Source: a bacterium
Lineage (GTDB): Bacteria > Orphanbacterota > Orphanbacteria > Orphanbacterales > Orphanbacteraceae
Direction of reading: 5' to 3'
Assembly (NCBI GenBank): GCA_025782575.1
Contig: JALGYY010000017.1
Location: 237,892 to 301,891, forward strand
DNA: 64,000 bases
The position numbers were made by a program, and so were the translations under genes. Under the pieces are notes generated by a model. It had not been told where the DNA came from and did no database searches. It saw only the letters and a program-made list of their open reading frames with translations. Positions 19,221 through 28,191 of this stretch are shown one piece after another. The stretch's first letter is position 1. Every line of letters begins with the position of its first letter.

Positions 19221-22006
19221 CAGGCGCCACCGGTTTTCCATGTAGCCAATGTCCGAAGCCCTTCCATCAGGTCTCCCCGAAGATCGATCCGAATGACACG
19301 CCGCCCGTGTGCGATGAGGGATGCCAGATCCCCTTCCGCCTGCGCCCGGACGAGGGTACCGAAGCTGTAGTCCCAGCCGGGTATGGAAAGGTCATCTTCA
19401 ATGGATCGAGTAATCTGCACGAACACTCCCGTGTTCGCTCCCCCTTTGTGCAACTGCCCGGTGGAATGAAGGAATCGGGGGCCGATACCGACAGTCGAGG
19501 CTAACCCCGGTCCGGGAGCCCAGGCCGAGCGAATCGCATCGAGAGCGGCGGCGACTTCTTCTCCGGGGGGCATGTAAGCCAGGATAGCCAGAAAATCCCC
19601 ATCACTCGCCCGCTCGATATGAGCGGAGAGCGCGTCCTCAATCCGGTCGATTCCTTGAAGGATCAATCCTTTGTCCGCTAAGAGAGTCATCGAGTCTTCG
19701 CTGAGAGCCGGCACTTCTTCGGGCAGCGCTCCGGTCGATCGATAGACTTCCAGCACCTCGTTCGTCCGGTCCTTACTCTCCTTCACATTCGGCTCATCGA
19801 AGGGATCGATACCAAGAATCGAACCGGCCACGGCGGTGGCGAACTCCCATCGGAAGAACTCACCAGCGAGATCGTATCGATCTTCGAGTTCAATACGCGC
19901 CACCGGTTGGCCCGCCTTTTCGAGAGCCGCCACTTTTCGATCGAGATCGTCATTCGACCCATCCCGAAGTCGCGAGTAAACAAAGAGACGGTCCGATCCA
20001 TACTCATCCGGCTTGCCTGTCGGCTCGCCGTCAACCGGGACGATGCCCATTCCCTCTTTTCCGGTGCTCTCCGCGACAAGCTGCTCGATCCAGCTCCCGA
20101 GAGGGGCGATTTCGGGCGAGAAGAAAAGCGTCAGCTTGTCCCGTCCGGCAAGGGCCCCTTCTCCGAGGAACACCCCGAGACGGGCCCCCGGATTCTCCGA
20201 AGTCTTGATGCATGAGCCGCATGAATGTGACATCCGCACGCCCCTGTCAAGAAAACGGGCCACATCGATTCCAAGAAGCGCGGCCGGAACGAGACCGAAG
20301 AAGGAAAGAGCGGAATAACGGCCGCCTATATCCGGCGCGTTGACAAATACATCACGAAAACTCGCGGCTCGCGCCGACTTTTCGAGTTGGGTTCCTGGAT
20401 CGGTGACGGCAACGAATCGCCGCTCCCCTCCCAACCGATCGGCAAAGTAATGACGAAAAGCACGCACTTCCGTCGTCGTACCTGATTTGGATGCGACGAG
20501 AACGAGGCTGCGGTCGAGGTCAATCGCCTCTGCCGCGCCTCGTACACCATCGGGGTCTGTCGAGTCGAGAACCTGCACATCGATAGCGTCTTCCCCGACA
20601 CCGAACACGAGTCGCAGAACTTCGGGACAGAGGCTGGAGCCCCCCATCCCCAATAGAAGGACGTGCCGGAAGCCCTCCCGCTGAGCCGCCCCCGCGAATT
20701 CTTTCAATCGGGCGACTTCGCGCCGCATGGACGCCGGGGAATCGAGCCATCCGAGACGATTAGCGATCACCCGTCCATGATCTTCGCCCTCTTTCCAGAC
20801 CGTAGGATCGCGCTCCCAGATTCGGGGGATCACTCGGTCACCGGAGATCTGTAATAGTCGGGCGTCGATCGCCTCTGTTAGAGGTCCGTGGGAAAACCGA
20901 CCGGATCGGGAATCTCCTCCCTCGACCGCTTCCCGCCGAGCTGTGATGCTGGACATCAATTGACTGAAAGAACGTGAAAATCCAGCGACTCCCGCAAGTT
21001 GGAGTTCCTCACCTACTTCATCCAGGTGAATTCCGATCTCCTCAAGGTCTTTCACCACCTGTACCGCCGCCTCCAAGTCTTCGACAAGAAGGGATCTCAC
21101 TTTTCCGTGGTCAGCAAACGCGGCGAGCGTCTTCGGAGGGACTGTATTTACAGTATCCGGTCCGATCAGATTCTCGACATAGAGCACATCGCTATACGAA
21201 GGATCTTTGGTACTGGTACTAGCCCAGAGCATCCGTTGAACGGTAGCCCCTTTGGAGGCGAGCTCCTTCCATCTTTCGTCACTGAAGATTTCGAGATGCC
21301 TCTGGTAGGCGAGCTTGCAGCTCGCGACCGCCGCCCGGCCCCGTAAATCCGAATCCTCGGGGAGGCGGCCATCCACGGCGACATCGATCCGGCTGACAAA
21401 GAAGCTCGCCACCGAGGCGATCCCTTCGAGACTTCCGCCGGCCAAGGCTCTCCGCTTCAACCCATCGAGATAAGCGCGCGCCACATGCTCATACTGGGCC
21501 AGCGAAAAGATAAGCGTGATATTGATGCAGATCCCCTCTTCGATGAGGGCGGCGATAGCCGGAATCCCTTCGGCCGTCGCGGGTACTTTGATCATGACGT
21601 TGGGCCGGTCGACAGCGGCGTGGAGACGCCGGGCATCGGCCAGCGTTCCCTCAGTATCACGGGCAAGATCAGGCGAGACTTCGATGCTCACGTATCCATC
21701 CAGCCGATCACTTTTATCGTAAATCGGTCGGAGTTTGTCTGCCGCAGCCTGAATATCCGCGACAGCCAGGGACTCGTAAATCTCCTCGGTAGACCGCCCG
21801 GCAAGCGCAAGCTCGCGAAACGGAGTATCGTAGGCGGCGCTGCTCCCGATGGCCTTTTCGAATATGCTCGGGTTCGAGGTGATGCCGACCACACCCGACT
21901 CACGGATCAAACGGTCCAGCTCACCGGATTGGATCATTCCTCGTTCGATATTGTCGTACCAGATGCTTTGCCCGGCCTGAGCCAGCTCGTCGAAGACCTG
22001 GGACAT
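19220..22006 (-). CDS. tal-pgi: Bifunctional transaldolase / glucose-6-phosphate isomerase fusion
   Basis: This is a 928-residue fusion. Residues 1-370 are a transaldolase ([16 protein letters not shown]; Schiff-base lysine in [24 protein letters not shown]). Residues 400-928 are a phosphoglucose isomerase ([50 protein letters not shown], and a C-terminal [15 protein letters not shown]). The fusion links erythrose 4-phosphate recycling to glucose 6-phosphate, the substrate of Zwf encoded next. Such fusions are known in several phyla. GGGAGGATTTGC precedes the ATG, and a 144-base gap separates it from the MmgE/PrpD gene, so an internal promoter is possible. Confidence 0.96.
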   Translation of the reverse strand: MSQVFDELAQAGQSIWYDNIERGMIQSGELDRLIRESGVVGITSNPSIFEKAIGSSAAYDTPFRELALAGRSTEEIYESLAVADIQAAADKLRPIYDKSDRLDGYVSIEVSPDLARDTEGTLADARRLHAAVDRPNVMIKVPATAEGIPAIAALIEEGICINITLIFSLAQYEHVARAYLDGLKRRALAGGSLEGIASVASFFVSRIDVAVDGRLPEDSDLRGRAAVASCKLAYQRHLEIFSDERWKELASKGATVQRMLWASTSTKDPSYSDVLYVENLIGPDTVNTVPPKTLAAFADHGKVRSLLVEDLEAAVQVVKDLEEIGIHLDEVGEELQLAGVAGFSRSFSQLMSSITARREAVEGGDSRSGRFSHGPLTEAIDARLLQISGDRVIPRIWERDPTVWKEGEDHGRVIANRLGWLDSPASMRREVARLKEFAGAAQREGFRHVLLLGMGGSSLCPEVLRLVFGVGEDAIDVQVLDSTDPDGVRGAAEAIDLDRSLVLVASKSGTTTEVRAFRHYFADRLGGERRFVAVTDPGTQLEKSARAASFRDVFVNAPDIGGRYSALSFFGLVPAALLGIDVARFLDRGVRMSHSCGSCIKTSENPGARLGVFLGEGALAGRDKLTLFFSPEIAPLGSWIEQLVAESTGKEGMGIVPVDGEPTGKPDEYGSDRLFVYSRLRDGSNDDLDRKVAALEKAGQPVARIELEDRYDLAGEFFRWEFATAVAGSILGIDPFDEPNVKESKDRTNEVLEVYRSTGALPEEVPALSEDSMTLLADKGLILQGIDRIEDALSAHIERASDGDFLAILAYMPPGEEVAAALDAIRSAWAPGPGLASTVGIGPRFLHSTGQLHKGGANTGVFVQITRSIEDDLSIPGWDYSFGTLVRAQAEGDLASLIAHGRRVIRIDLRGDLMEGLRTLATWKTGGA

Positions 22007-22111
22007 GCAAATCCTCCCTGGGCCGGTCAGCCCGATGATCGTTTGAACACTTCACCTGCGCGGGGTGCCGGTATGTGGATCGTACATGCCGATCGATTAC
22101 ACAGGCCTGAC

Positions 22112-22134
22112 GGGGCGCCCCCGAACGACGCCCC
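22112..22134 (-). terminator. GC-rich hairpin between the MmgE/PrpD gene and tal-pgi
   Basis: GGGGCG and CGCCCC arms are separated by 11 bases in the 144-base gap after the MmgE/PrpD stop. No T-run follows, so termination is uncertain. The rest of the gap holds no recognisable promoter. Confidence 0.25.
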
Positions 22135-22150
22135 TGTCCCAGGTGCGGAG

Positions 22151-23527
22151 CTACTTGTCCTTCACACAAAGATCCATGAGATCCGCTATCCGGTCCATCT
22201 GATCGAGGGCATGAACCGCCTTCTTGATCACGGCCTGCCGCTCCTGTGTAAATGACGGTGCGGCCAGCGCACCGAACTTGTCGTCCAGATCCTGCTTTCC
22301 CATGGGATCGCGCGGATCTCCCTTGGGAACATCGATCCGGCGCTCATGCGAGTCACCGGCCATCGTTTCGATCGTGACCTTGACCGGCTGAATCTTGGGA
22401 AAGAGCTTTTCGAACTCCTCGTTCGCTACGACTTTGATCTTGGGAAGCTGCTCGCGCAGCTTGGGATCGAAAATTTTCTCGTTCTTGAACTGTTCGGGCG
22501 TCACTTTTCCGTCGGCAATCGCCGCCGCAATACAATATGGCAGAGAGTGATCAGCCGTCTCCTTCGACTGGGGATCGTACTTGGACGGATCGCTCAAAAT
22601 ATCCGCCGCCCGGGCGATCGTCTCGATCCTCACTTCCTTCACGTCATCTGCCTGCAGCCCATGCTCTCTGAGCAGCCAGAGCGTCGCTGTAATCGGCGTG
22701 TGGGTCAACGCCTCGGTGGGGAATGCTTTCATCCCGCACTCCGTAATCAGATACCTGTCGCCAAGGCCGCCAACCAGCGCATTTTCGTCCCAATCCGGTC
22801 CAAGGCAATGGAACATTCCCTCTTTGCCGTCCAGAACGTTTTCAGGTCCGGTGTAACCGCGAGCGGCAAGCAGTGCCCCTTCGACTCCCGATCGTGTCGC
22901 CATGGGGTCGACGGTATTTTTCATCATCGTAAGCTTGCCCGCTACAGCCGCGCCCAACGTAAAGTGGTGGCTCGCCGAAATACCGATGGCATGTTGCATC
23001 TGATCCGCATTCAAGCCGAGCAGCCGGCCGGCCGCTATGGGAGAAGCGTACGCCGTGAGCGTCGCATGATGCCAACCCCGCTCACGAATCCCCGGCAACG
23101 CAAACAGGCAGAGACGCATCTCGATTTCGTACGCGAGAACGATGCCGAGAAGAACGTCCTTACCGGAAAGACCCTCCCGTTCCCCGATCGCAATGGCGGC
23201 AGGAATGATATCGCTCGGATGGGACGGATCCTGCTTCCAGTAGATATCGTTGTAATCCATTGCGCGTATCATGAGTGCATTCAGAAACGCGGCTTCTTCA
23301 GCATGTGTCTTTCGCCCGGAAACGAAGACCGAACAATTTCCCTTCGCTTCCTTTTCGGCAATGTGATCCTCATAGATCCGGCAATCTTCCGTAAGGGCTC
23401 CACCAAAAGCGCAACCGATCGAGTCATAAAGAAATCGCTTCGCCGCTGCGATCGCGTCGGCCGGAAGGTCCTCATAACAAAGCTTCGTAGACCACTCCGC
23501 AAGTGTTCTGCTGAGAAACTGGGACAT
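22151..23527 (-). CDS. MmgE/PrpD-family dehydratase-like protein
   Basis: This 458-residue protein is of the MmgE/PrpD family, which includes 2-methylcitrate dehydratase and cis-aconitate decarboxylase. Typical segments are RFLYDSIGCAFGGA near residues 31-44, NALMIRAMDYNDIYWK with the conserved D-x-D/N active-site region, HPSDIIPAAIAIGER, LTAYASPIAAGRLLGL, HFTLGAAVAGKLTMMKN and FPTEALTHTPITATLWLL. The reaction is not fixed by the sequence. It lies eight bases downstream of the HD-like gene and belongs to the unit begun by the aconitase gene. Together with that aconitase it could dehydrate and rehydrate a tricarboxylate such as 2-methylcitrate; no prpB or prpC is in the window. Confidence 0.9.
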   Translation of the reverse strand: MSQFLSRTLAEWSTKLCYEDLPADAIAAAKRFLYDSIGCAFGGALTEDCRIYEDHIAEKEAKGNCSVFVSGRKTHAEEAAFLNALMIRAMDYNDIYWKQDPSHPSDIIPAAIAIGEREGLSGKDVLLGIVLAYEIEMRLCLFALPGIRERGWHHATLTAYASPIAAGRLLGLNADQMQHAIGISASHHFTLGAAVAGKLTMMKNTVDPMATRSGVEGALLAARGYTGPENVLDGKEGMFHCLGPDWDENALVGGLGDRYLITECGMKAFPTEALTHTPITATLWLLREHGLQADDVKEVRIETIARAADILSDPSKYDPQSKETADHSLPYCIAAAIADGKVTPEQFKNEKIFDPKLREQLPKIKVVANEEFEKLFPKIQPVKVTIETMAGDSHERRIDVPKGDPRDPMGKQDLDDKFGALAAPSFTQERQAVIKKAVHALDQMDRIADLMDLCVKDK

Positions 23528-23535
23528 GGTCTCTC

Positions 23536-24075
23536 CTATCCTTTGAACTTCACGAGATCGAAATCAGTAAAATCAGCGTGATGAAAGATGATCGACTCGG
23601 GGAACCGCTGCACATGGTCTCCCTCTTTCGAATGCGTGGCGATCACGTGCATGACCGCATCGGGAAGGCCGTGTCTGTAGCTCATTCCCACACCGCTGAA
23701 GGGATGACGAAGATACTCGCCTCCCTGGCCCTTTACGATCTCTCCGTCTTTCTTGACAAACTCGAGCAGCTTGGCGACATCCGCGAGCAGAGCGCCAGAC
23801 ACGAGCGTATCGTGGTCGACCTTGCAACGGCTCCCATATGATTCAACGAGAACGTTTTCCATGGCGATACACATCTTGCAGACCGTTCGGACATGTTCCA
23901 GAAACATGATGTTGATCTTGCCCGCCAGCAACGTAAACGGGATCTTCATGAGTTCTTCAGGCGTCCAACCACCGGTCACCATGCAGTCTTCCCAGACGTC
24001 CAGCGTCTTTTCGCGCAACTCTTCGTTCCCGATCGATTCCAATTCCGGAAGGAGCTTCCGGAGTTCTTCGCGCAT
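23536..24075 (-). CDS. HD-domain-like protein with altered metal motif
   Basis: This 179-residue protein has the helical layout of an HD phosphohydrolase: His61 in FLEHVRTV, the doublet position in ALLADVAKLLEF, His124 in RHPFSGVG, a helix with VIATHS and a late Asp168 in FHHADFTDFD. The canonical His-Asp pair reads Ala98-Asp99, so one usual metal ligand is missing. A nearby His88-Asp89 (KVDHDT) may or may not compensate. It lies 17 bases after the aconitase gene and 8 before the MmgE/PrpD gene, so it may regulate or support that short pathway. GGAGG precedes the ATG. The function is unknown. Confidence 0.75.
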   Translation of the reverse strand: MREELRKLLPELESIGNEELREKTLDVWEDCMVTGGWTPEELMKIPFTLLAGKINIMFLEHVRTVCKMCIAMENVLVESYGSRCKVDHDTLVSGALLADVAKLLEFVKKDGEIVKGQGGEYLRHPFSGVGMSYRHGLPDAVMHVIATHSKEGDHVQRFPESIIFHHADFTDFDLVKFKG

Positions 24076-24092
24076 GATCCAATCCTCCGTAG

Positions 24093-26036
24093 TTATTTGG
24101 CGAGCCGGCCGCGAAGTACCGCCTCAAAACCGCCGAGGGCGACGAGTTCCTGGGGCACTTCGCTGAGCGGCGAGAACGAGTACGACTTACTGTCTGCCAT
24201 GATCTGTGATAGTTCAAAATTGATTACTGCCTCGATACCGGTCGAGATCGTAAGGTCCTCATGATCTGCAAAGCGATCGCGAAGGTCGGTAACGAGATCC
24301 GGACATTCGATTACGATGAACCCGTTATTGAATGCGTTCCGCTTGTAGGTTTGAGAGAAAGATCCGGCGATTACGAGCTGAATTCCCCGATGCTGAATGG
24401 CCGTTGCGGCCTGCTCCCGGGAAGAGCCGGTACCGAAGTTCCAGCCACCTACTATGATGTCACCCTGTTCTGCTACGCTCTGAAAATCGGGATCATAATT
24501 CTGAAATGCTACTTTCCCCATCTCCTCGGGGGTCATATCGTCCCGGTAAGTGTAGTCCTTGCCATATATACCGTCCGTGTTCAGATTGTCTTCGGGAATG
24601 AGAAGGAGTCGCCCGCTCAGTTTGATCGGGAAGCCCTCGCGAATTGAGATTGACTCTGGAAGAGATGCCGGCGCCCGGTTCACCGTGACGGTCCCCTTGA
24701 TGGAGGATGATTCTCCGAGGTCGGGCGCCGTAATATAACCGGCGGCAGCCGAAGCGGCCACGACGGCGGGAGAGGCCAGATACGCTTCTGCGTCGGCATG
24801 CCCCATACGCCCTTTGAAGTTCCTGTTCGTGGCGGAAATCCCGACTTCACCTTTTTCCAGTGTACCGACGCCAAGACCGATACAAGGACCACAGCCAGGC
24901 GGAAGGGGTCTTGCACCTGCGTCTGTAAGCGTCTTCCAGTATCCCAGCTCCTTCGCTTTTGCTTCTATCTCGGCGGACGCGGCTGCAAGATACATCTCGA
25001 CGCCAGGCGCTACTTTCTTTCCGTCCAGCACCTGTGCCGCTTCGGCAATGTCCTCGAGTCTGCTGTTCACACAGGAGAGCAGATACGCTTTTTGAACCGC
25101 AACTCTCTTCTCAGCGATTACAGTAAGGGGTGTAATCATCTTCACGCTGTTCGGGCCGGCCACATGGGGTACGAGGGAAGTGAGATCGAGTACGAATTCC
25201 TTTGCATAAAATGCATCATCGTCCGGCATCGGGACATCTTCTTCGCATGCGGCGATCAGTTCGTCCGTGAGACGCGGCGACCGGTCTCCCCGCTCACGGA
25301 ACCGGAGAGCCCGTGCAACGAGAAATTCTCTCGTTACCTCATCGTACGGGAAGTGACCGACCAGCGCGCCCCACTCCGTAGTCATATTGGAAATCGCCAT
25401 CCGATGATCCATGCTGAGATGGTGCACACCATCTCCTTCGAACTCGATGGCGCAGTTCAGCGCTTCGTCTTGGCTGAAGTGCCCGATCAGCGTGATAATG
25501 ATGTCCTTCCCCGTCACGCCGGGCCCGAGCCTTCCCTCCAGACGAACTTTCACAACCGGAGGGATCTGCCACCATGTCTGCCCGGTTGCCCAGATCGCGG
25601 CCGCATCCGTACGTACGACCGGCGTCCCTACCGCACCGAGTGCACCGTACAGATTGGAGTGGCTGTCCGAGCCGACGACGAATGTCCCCGGAAGAACGAA
25701 CCCTTCTTCGGCCATGATCTGATGGCCGATGCCACTCTTCGCCGGGAAAAACGCGATTCCCTCTTCTTCGGCGAATTTCTGGATGCCGGCATACTTCGCC
25801 AGATTTTCCGGGCTTTCGTTCTGCACATCATGGTCGAGAGGAATTACCGGCTGGGAGGAGTCGAACAGATGCTTGGCTCCGATGGATCGATACTTGAGGA
25901 TCACCGCGCTCGAATTGTCATGAGTCATCACATGTTTCGGCCGAACGGTAACGAAATCACCGGCATGGACCTCTTTCCCGTCCGGCAGATCAACGGCGTA
26001 TTTTTGAACGATTTTCTCGATCCGATTCTGTCCCAT
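24093..26036 (-). CDS. Aconitase-superfamily hydratase, homoaconitase (Lys4)-like
   Basis: This is a 647-residue [4Fe-4S] hydro-lyase. It has the segments DFVTVRPKHVMTHDNSSAV, LDHDVQN, VGSDSHSNLYGALG, RTDAAAIWATGQTWW and NMTTEWGALVG, which resemble fungal homoaconitase (Lys4) more than AcnA or AcnB. Cluster cysteines are in LLSCVNSR and in PPGCGPCIGLGVG. The C-terminal swivel domain has FGTGSSREQAATA, with Gln-Ala in the place where aconitases usually read His-Ala. I start at the ATG at 26036, which has GAGGAGA at good spacing; the frame is open 16 codons further up. No lysine-pathway gene is nearby. Substrate may be citrate, homocitrate or a methylated analogue; the MmgE/PrpD neighbour favours a dehydratase/hydratase pair. 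Confidence 0.88.
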   Translation of the reverse strand: MGQNRIEKIVQKYAVDLPDGKEVHAGDFVTVRPKHVMTHDNSSAVILKYRSIGAKHLFDSSQPVIPLDHDVQNESPENLAKYAGIQKFAEEEGIAFFPAKSGIGHQIMAEEGFVLPGTFVVGSDSHSNLYGALGAVGTPVVRTDAAAIWATGQTWWQIPPVVKVRLEGRLGPGVTGKDIIITLIGHFSQDEALNCAIEFEGDGVHHLSMDHRMAISNMTTEWGALVGHFPYDEVTREFLVARALRFRERGDRSPRLTDELIAACEEDVPMPDDDAFYAKEFVLDLTSLVPHVAGPNSVKMITPLTVIAEKRVAVQKAYLLSCVNSRLEDIAEAAQVLDGKKVAPGVEMYLAAASAEIEAKAKELGYWKTLTDAGARPLPPGCGPCIGLGVGTLEKGEVGISATNRNFKGRMGHADAEAYLASPAVVAASAAAGYITAPDLGESSSIKGTVTVNRAPASLPESISIREGFPIKLSGRLLLIPEDNLNTDGIYGKDYTYRDDMTPEEMGKVAFQNYDPDFQSVAEQGDIIVGGWNFGTGSSREQAATAIQHRGIQLVIAGSFSQTYKRNAFNNGFIVIECPDLVTDLRDRFADHEDLTISTGIEAVINFELSQIMADSKSYSFSPLSEVPQELVALGGFEAVLRGRLAK

Positions 26037-26118
26037 CTGCAGTCTCCTCGCACTGTATGGACGGCTAGGATTGGCCCGGCTCACGACCGGTGGAGGGGCC
26101 CGGCGAGTCCTCGCCTAA

Positions 26119-26146
26119 ATAGTAGAGGATTCGGCCCGCCGGACAA
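26119..26146 (-). promoter_or_regulatory. Possible promoter of the aconitase-HD-MmgE/PrpD unit
   Basis: On the minus strand TTGTCC (26146-26141) and TACTAT (26124-26119) are separated by 16 bases, just after the phosphofructokinase stop and about 80 bases before the aconitase start. The match is fair, not strong. Confidence 0.4.
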
Positions 26147-26169
26147 TCGAAGAACGCAAAAAAACACTG

Positions 26170-27507
26170 TCAAACGGACTCGACCATCTGAATCGGCTGA
26201 CCGGTCGCCTCGAGTACCGTCCGCCAGAGCTCGCCGTTCGGATCGACCAGGTTTCGACTCCCGACGGCGGCCTGAATCGGGACGTGAATAAATGCCTCTC
26301 CACGGAGCCCGACAACGCAATCGGTACGTCCTCCCATGGCCGCGTGGACGGCGTGTTGCGCGAGTTGAACGCAAAGCACACTATCCGCAGCGTGAGCGGG
26401 GGCGGATCGAATCAGATAGGTGGGATCGATGTATTTGATGACAGGTTTCATGTCTCCCCTGTCGTAATGCCGCTGAATCGCCTCGCGGAGAAAGACACCA
26501 ATGTCACTGAGCCGCACATTACCGGAGGCATCGGTCGCCTCGGACCCCTTTTCGGTGACGAGCAACTCCTGGCCGGCCCCCTCCGCCACTACGATCAGGG
26601 CGTGCTTTCTCTTTTCCAGCCGTTTGTCCAGCGCCGCAAAGAAACCATTCTCCCCGTGGAGCCCGAACTTCACCTCGGGAATGAAGACGAAATTCGCCTC
26701 CCCGCTCGCGAGCGCCGCCATGGCGGCAATGTAGCCGGAGTGACGTCCCATGAGGCGAATGATCGCGATTCCGTTCCAGGCGCTTACCGCTTCGGCATGG
26801 GCACTCGTCACCGCATCGCGAGCGATGGAAAACGCAGTCTCGAAGCCGAAGGTTCTCCCCACATGCATGAGATCGTTGTCGATCGTCTTCGGGATCCCGA
26901 CGACAGCGAGTTTGTATGATCGATTCCTGGCTTCCGCCGCGATCTGAAGAGCACCGCGCTGCGTCCCATCTCCGCCGATAGTGAAGAGAATGTCGACTTT
27001 TTCTCTCTGGAGAGTGTCCATCATGTCGGAAGGATCCTGGGAGCCCCGGGAACTTCCCAAAAAGCTCCCTCCTCTCCGATGAATCGGTGAGACCTTTTCC
27101 GGAGTAAGCTCGATCGGCGGCTCACCCCCGGTCGCCATGCCCTGGAAACCGTACCGGAAGCCGAGTATTTTCTTCACGCCGTAGTGATGGTAGAGCTCCA
27201 TCACGAGGCCGCGAATGACATCGTTCGTCCCCGGGCAGAGCCCTCCGCAGGTAACGATCGCCGCCCAGACTTTATCGGGCTCGAAATGGATCATCTCCCG
27301 CGGTCCGGCAACCTCAAAGCAGGGAGGCTCCCCTCCCCGGTCCCGAAACTGCCTCCATGATTCGGCTCGCGGATCGGCGATCAGCTCACTCCCCTCGCTC
27401 ACGAAACAGGCGATCTGATCTCCCGGCCGGCTCGAGAAGGCGAGAGGGGACTCTACTTCGCACGGGCCCAAACAACTGATAGCGAACGGATTTACGCTTT
27501 CCGCCAT
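26170..27507 (-). CDS. pfkA: 6-phosphofructokinase, plant/spirochaete-like long form
   Basis: This 445-residue phosphofructokinase has an N-terminal extension of about 90 residues before the nucleotide fold (VWAAIVTCGGLCPGTNDVIRG). GGDGTQRGA has the Gly at the position that favours ATP over pyrophosphate, while PKTIDNDL has the Lys seen in plant-type and pyrophosphate-type enzymes. MGRHSGYIA is also present. The phosphoryl donor is therefore most likely ATP, but not certain. The start is the ATG at 27507 with a strong GAGGAGGA site. The frame is open 43 codons further upstream, but that part overlaps the likely promoter of the divergent sigma gene. A T-run follows the stop without a clear stem. 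Confidence 0.93.
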   Translation of the reverse strand: MAESVNPFAISCLGPCEVESPLAFSSRPGDQIACFVSEGSELIADPRAESWRQFRDRGGEPPCFEVAGPREMIHFEPDKVWAAIVTCGGLCPGTNDVIRGLVMELYHHYGVKKILGFRYGFQGMATGGEPPIELTPEKVSPIHRRGGSFLGSSRGSQDPSDMMDTLQREKVDILFTIGGDGTQRGALQIAAEARNRSYKLAVVGIPKTIDNDLMHVGRTFGFETAFSIARDAVTSAHAEAVSAWNGIAIIRLMGRHSGYIAAMAALASGEANFVFIPEVKFGLHGENGFFAALDKRLEKRKHALIVVAEGAGQELLVTEKGSEATDASGNVRLSDIGVFLREAIQRHYDRGDMKPVIKYIDPTYLIRSAPAHAADSVLCVQLAQHAVHAAMGGRTDCVVGLRGEAFIHVPIQAAVGSRNLVDPNGELWRTVLEATGQPIQMVESV

Positions 27508-27595
27508 GATTCGATCCTCCTCGGTCCGGTCGGTGCCCCCATCAGGAGAGTGCTCCCAGCCGGCAGGAGCATACCATCTTGTCCGTCCGAAATCT

Positions 27596-27603
27596 GCTAC
27601 ACT
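27596..27603 (+). promoter_or_regulatory. Possible extended -10 element of the sigma-factor gene
   Basis: TGCTACACT-type extended -10 (TG, one base, TACACT at 27598-27603), about 50 bases before the sigma-factor ATG. No convincing -35 at standard spacing. Confidence 0.35.
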
Positions 27604-27654
27604 CGATTTTGTCGGGAGACCCGGAGAACTCCACAAACGAAGGTATTGGACCGC

Positions 27655-28191
27655 ATGGAAGCTAGCCGAGAGGCCGATATCTGGCTCGATCGATTGCGAG
27701 ACAGACTGATCGCGATCGCCTGCCGGAGGCTCCCCTCCGATTCCGTCGAAGATGTGGTACAGGACGCCATGAGAATCGTCTTCGAGCGCGGACTGGCTGA
27801 GCGACAGGGAGAGACGGAAACCGTAGATGGTTACCCACCGGTGGCCTGGTGTTTCCAGGTGCTCCGCAATGTGATCGGTAACTACTACCAGAAGGCGCGA
27901 ACACTGAGCAGGGAGACGGTGCTGGATGATGCTCTCGCTACCCCGTCAGGCCGCACTCCTCTGGAAATGCTGGAGTCATCCGACCTGGCCCGGACCATCA
28001 AGGAGGCTGTCGGTCTGCTGGAGGAAGGTGATCCCAGATGCGGCCGTTATCTCAGGCTTCTGATGGGCGGCAGCACTCCGTCTGAGATCGCGGGAGACGA
28101 ACGGCTCAAGGCGGATGTTCTCTACAGGCGGGTTTACAGGTGCCGCGCGAAACTGCGTGGCCTCCTGGAAGACAAGGGGATTCTCGTATGA
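27655..28191 (+). CDS. ECF-like RNA polymerase sigma factor
   Basis: This is a 178-residue protein with a sigma region-2 helix set (IACRRLPSDSVEDVVQDAMRIVFERG, then WCFQVLRNVIGNYYQKAR) and a C-terminal region-4-like HTH (MGGSTPSEIAGDERLKADVLYRRVYRCRAKLRGLL). It should recruit RNA polymerase to a small regulon. The ATG at 27655 gives a normal ECF N-terminus; the frame is open further upstream without family resemblance. Its stop overlaps the next start in ATGA, and the next gene encodes a one-helix membrane protein that fits an anti-sigma factor. The downstream genes suggest a cell-envelope or general stress role, but nothing fixes it. Confidence 0.85.
   Translation: MEASREADIWLDRLRDRLIAIACRRLPSDSVEDVVQDAMRIVFERGLAERQGETETVDGYPPVAWCFQVLRNVIGNYYQKARTLSRETVLDDALATPSGRTPLEMLESSDLARTIKEAVGLLEEGDPRCGRYLRLLMGGSTPSEIAGDERLKADVLYRRVYRCRAKLRGLLEDKGILV

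Noticed and set aside
26145-26172. T7 run after the phosphofructokinase stop as an intrinsic terminator
   Set aside because: No convincing stem precedes the run on the minus strand.
24798-26291. 497-codon open frame antisense to the aconitase gene
   Set aside because: It mirrors the aconitase coding frame and has no domain-like pattern; GC-rich codon usage opens the opposite frame. The same holds for the antisense frames 3802-5169 (over trkA) and 22346-23581 (over the MmgE/PrpD gene).
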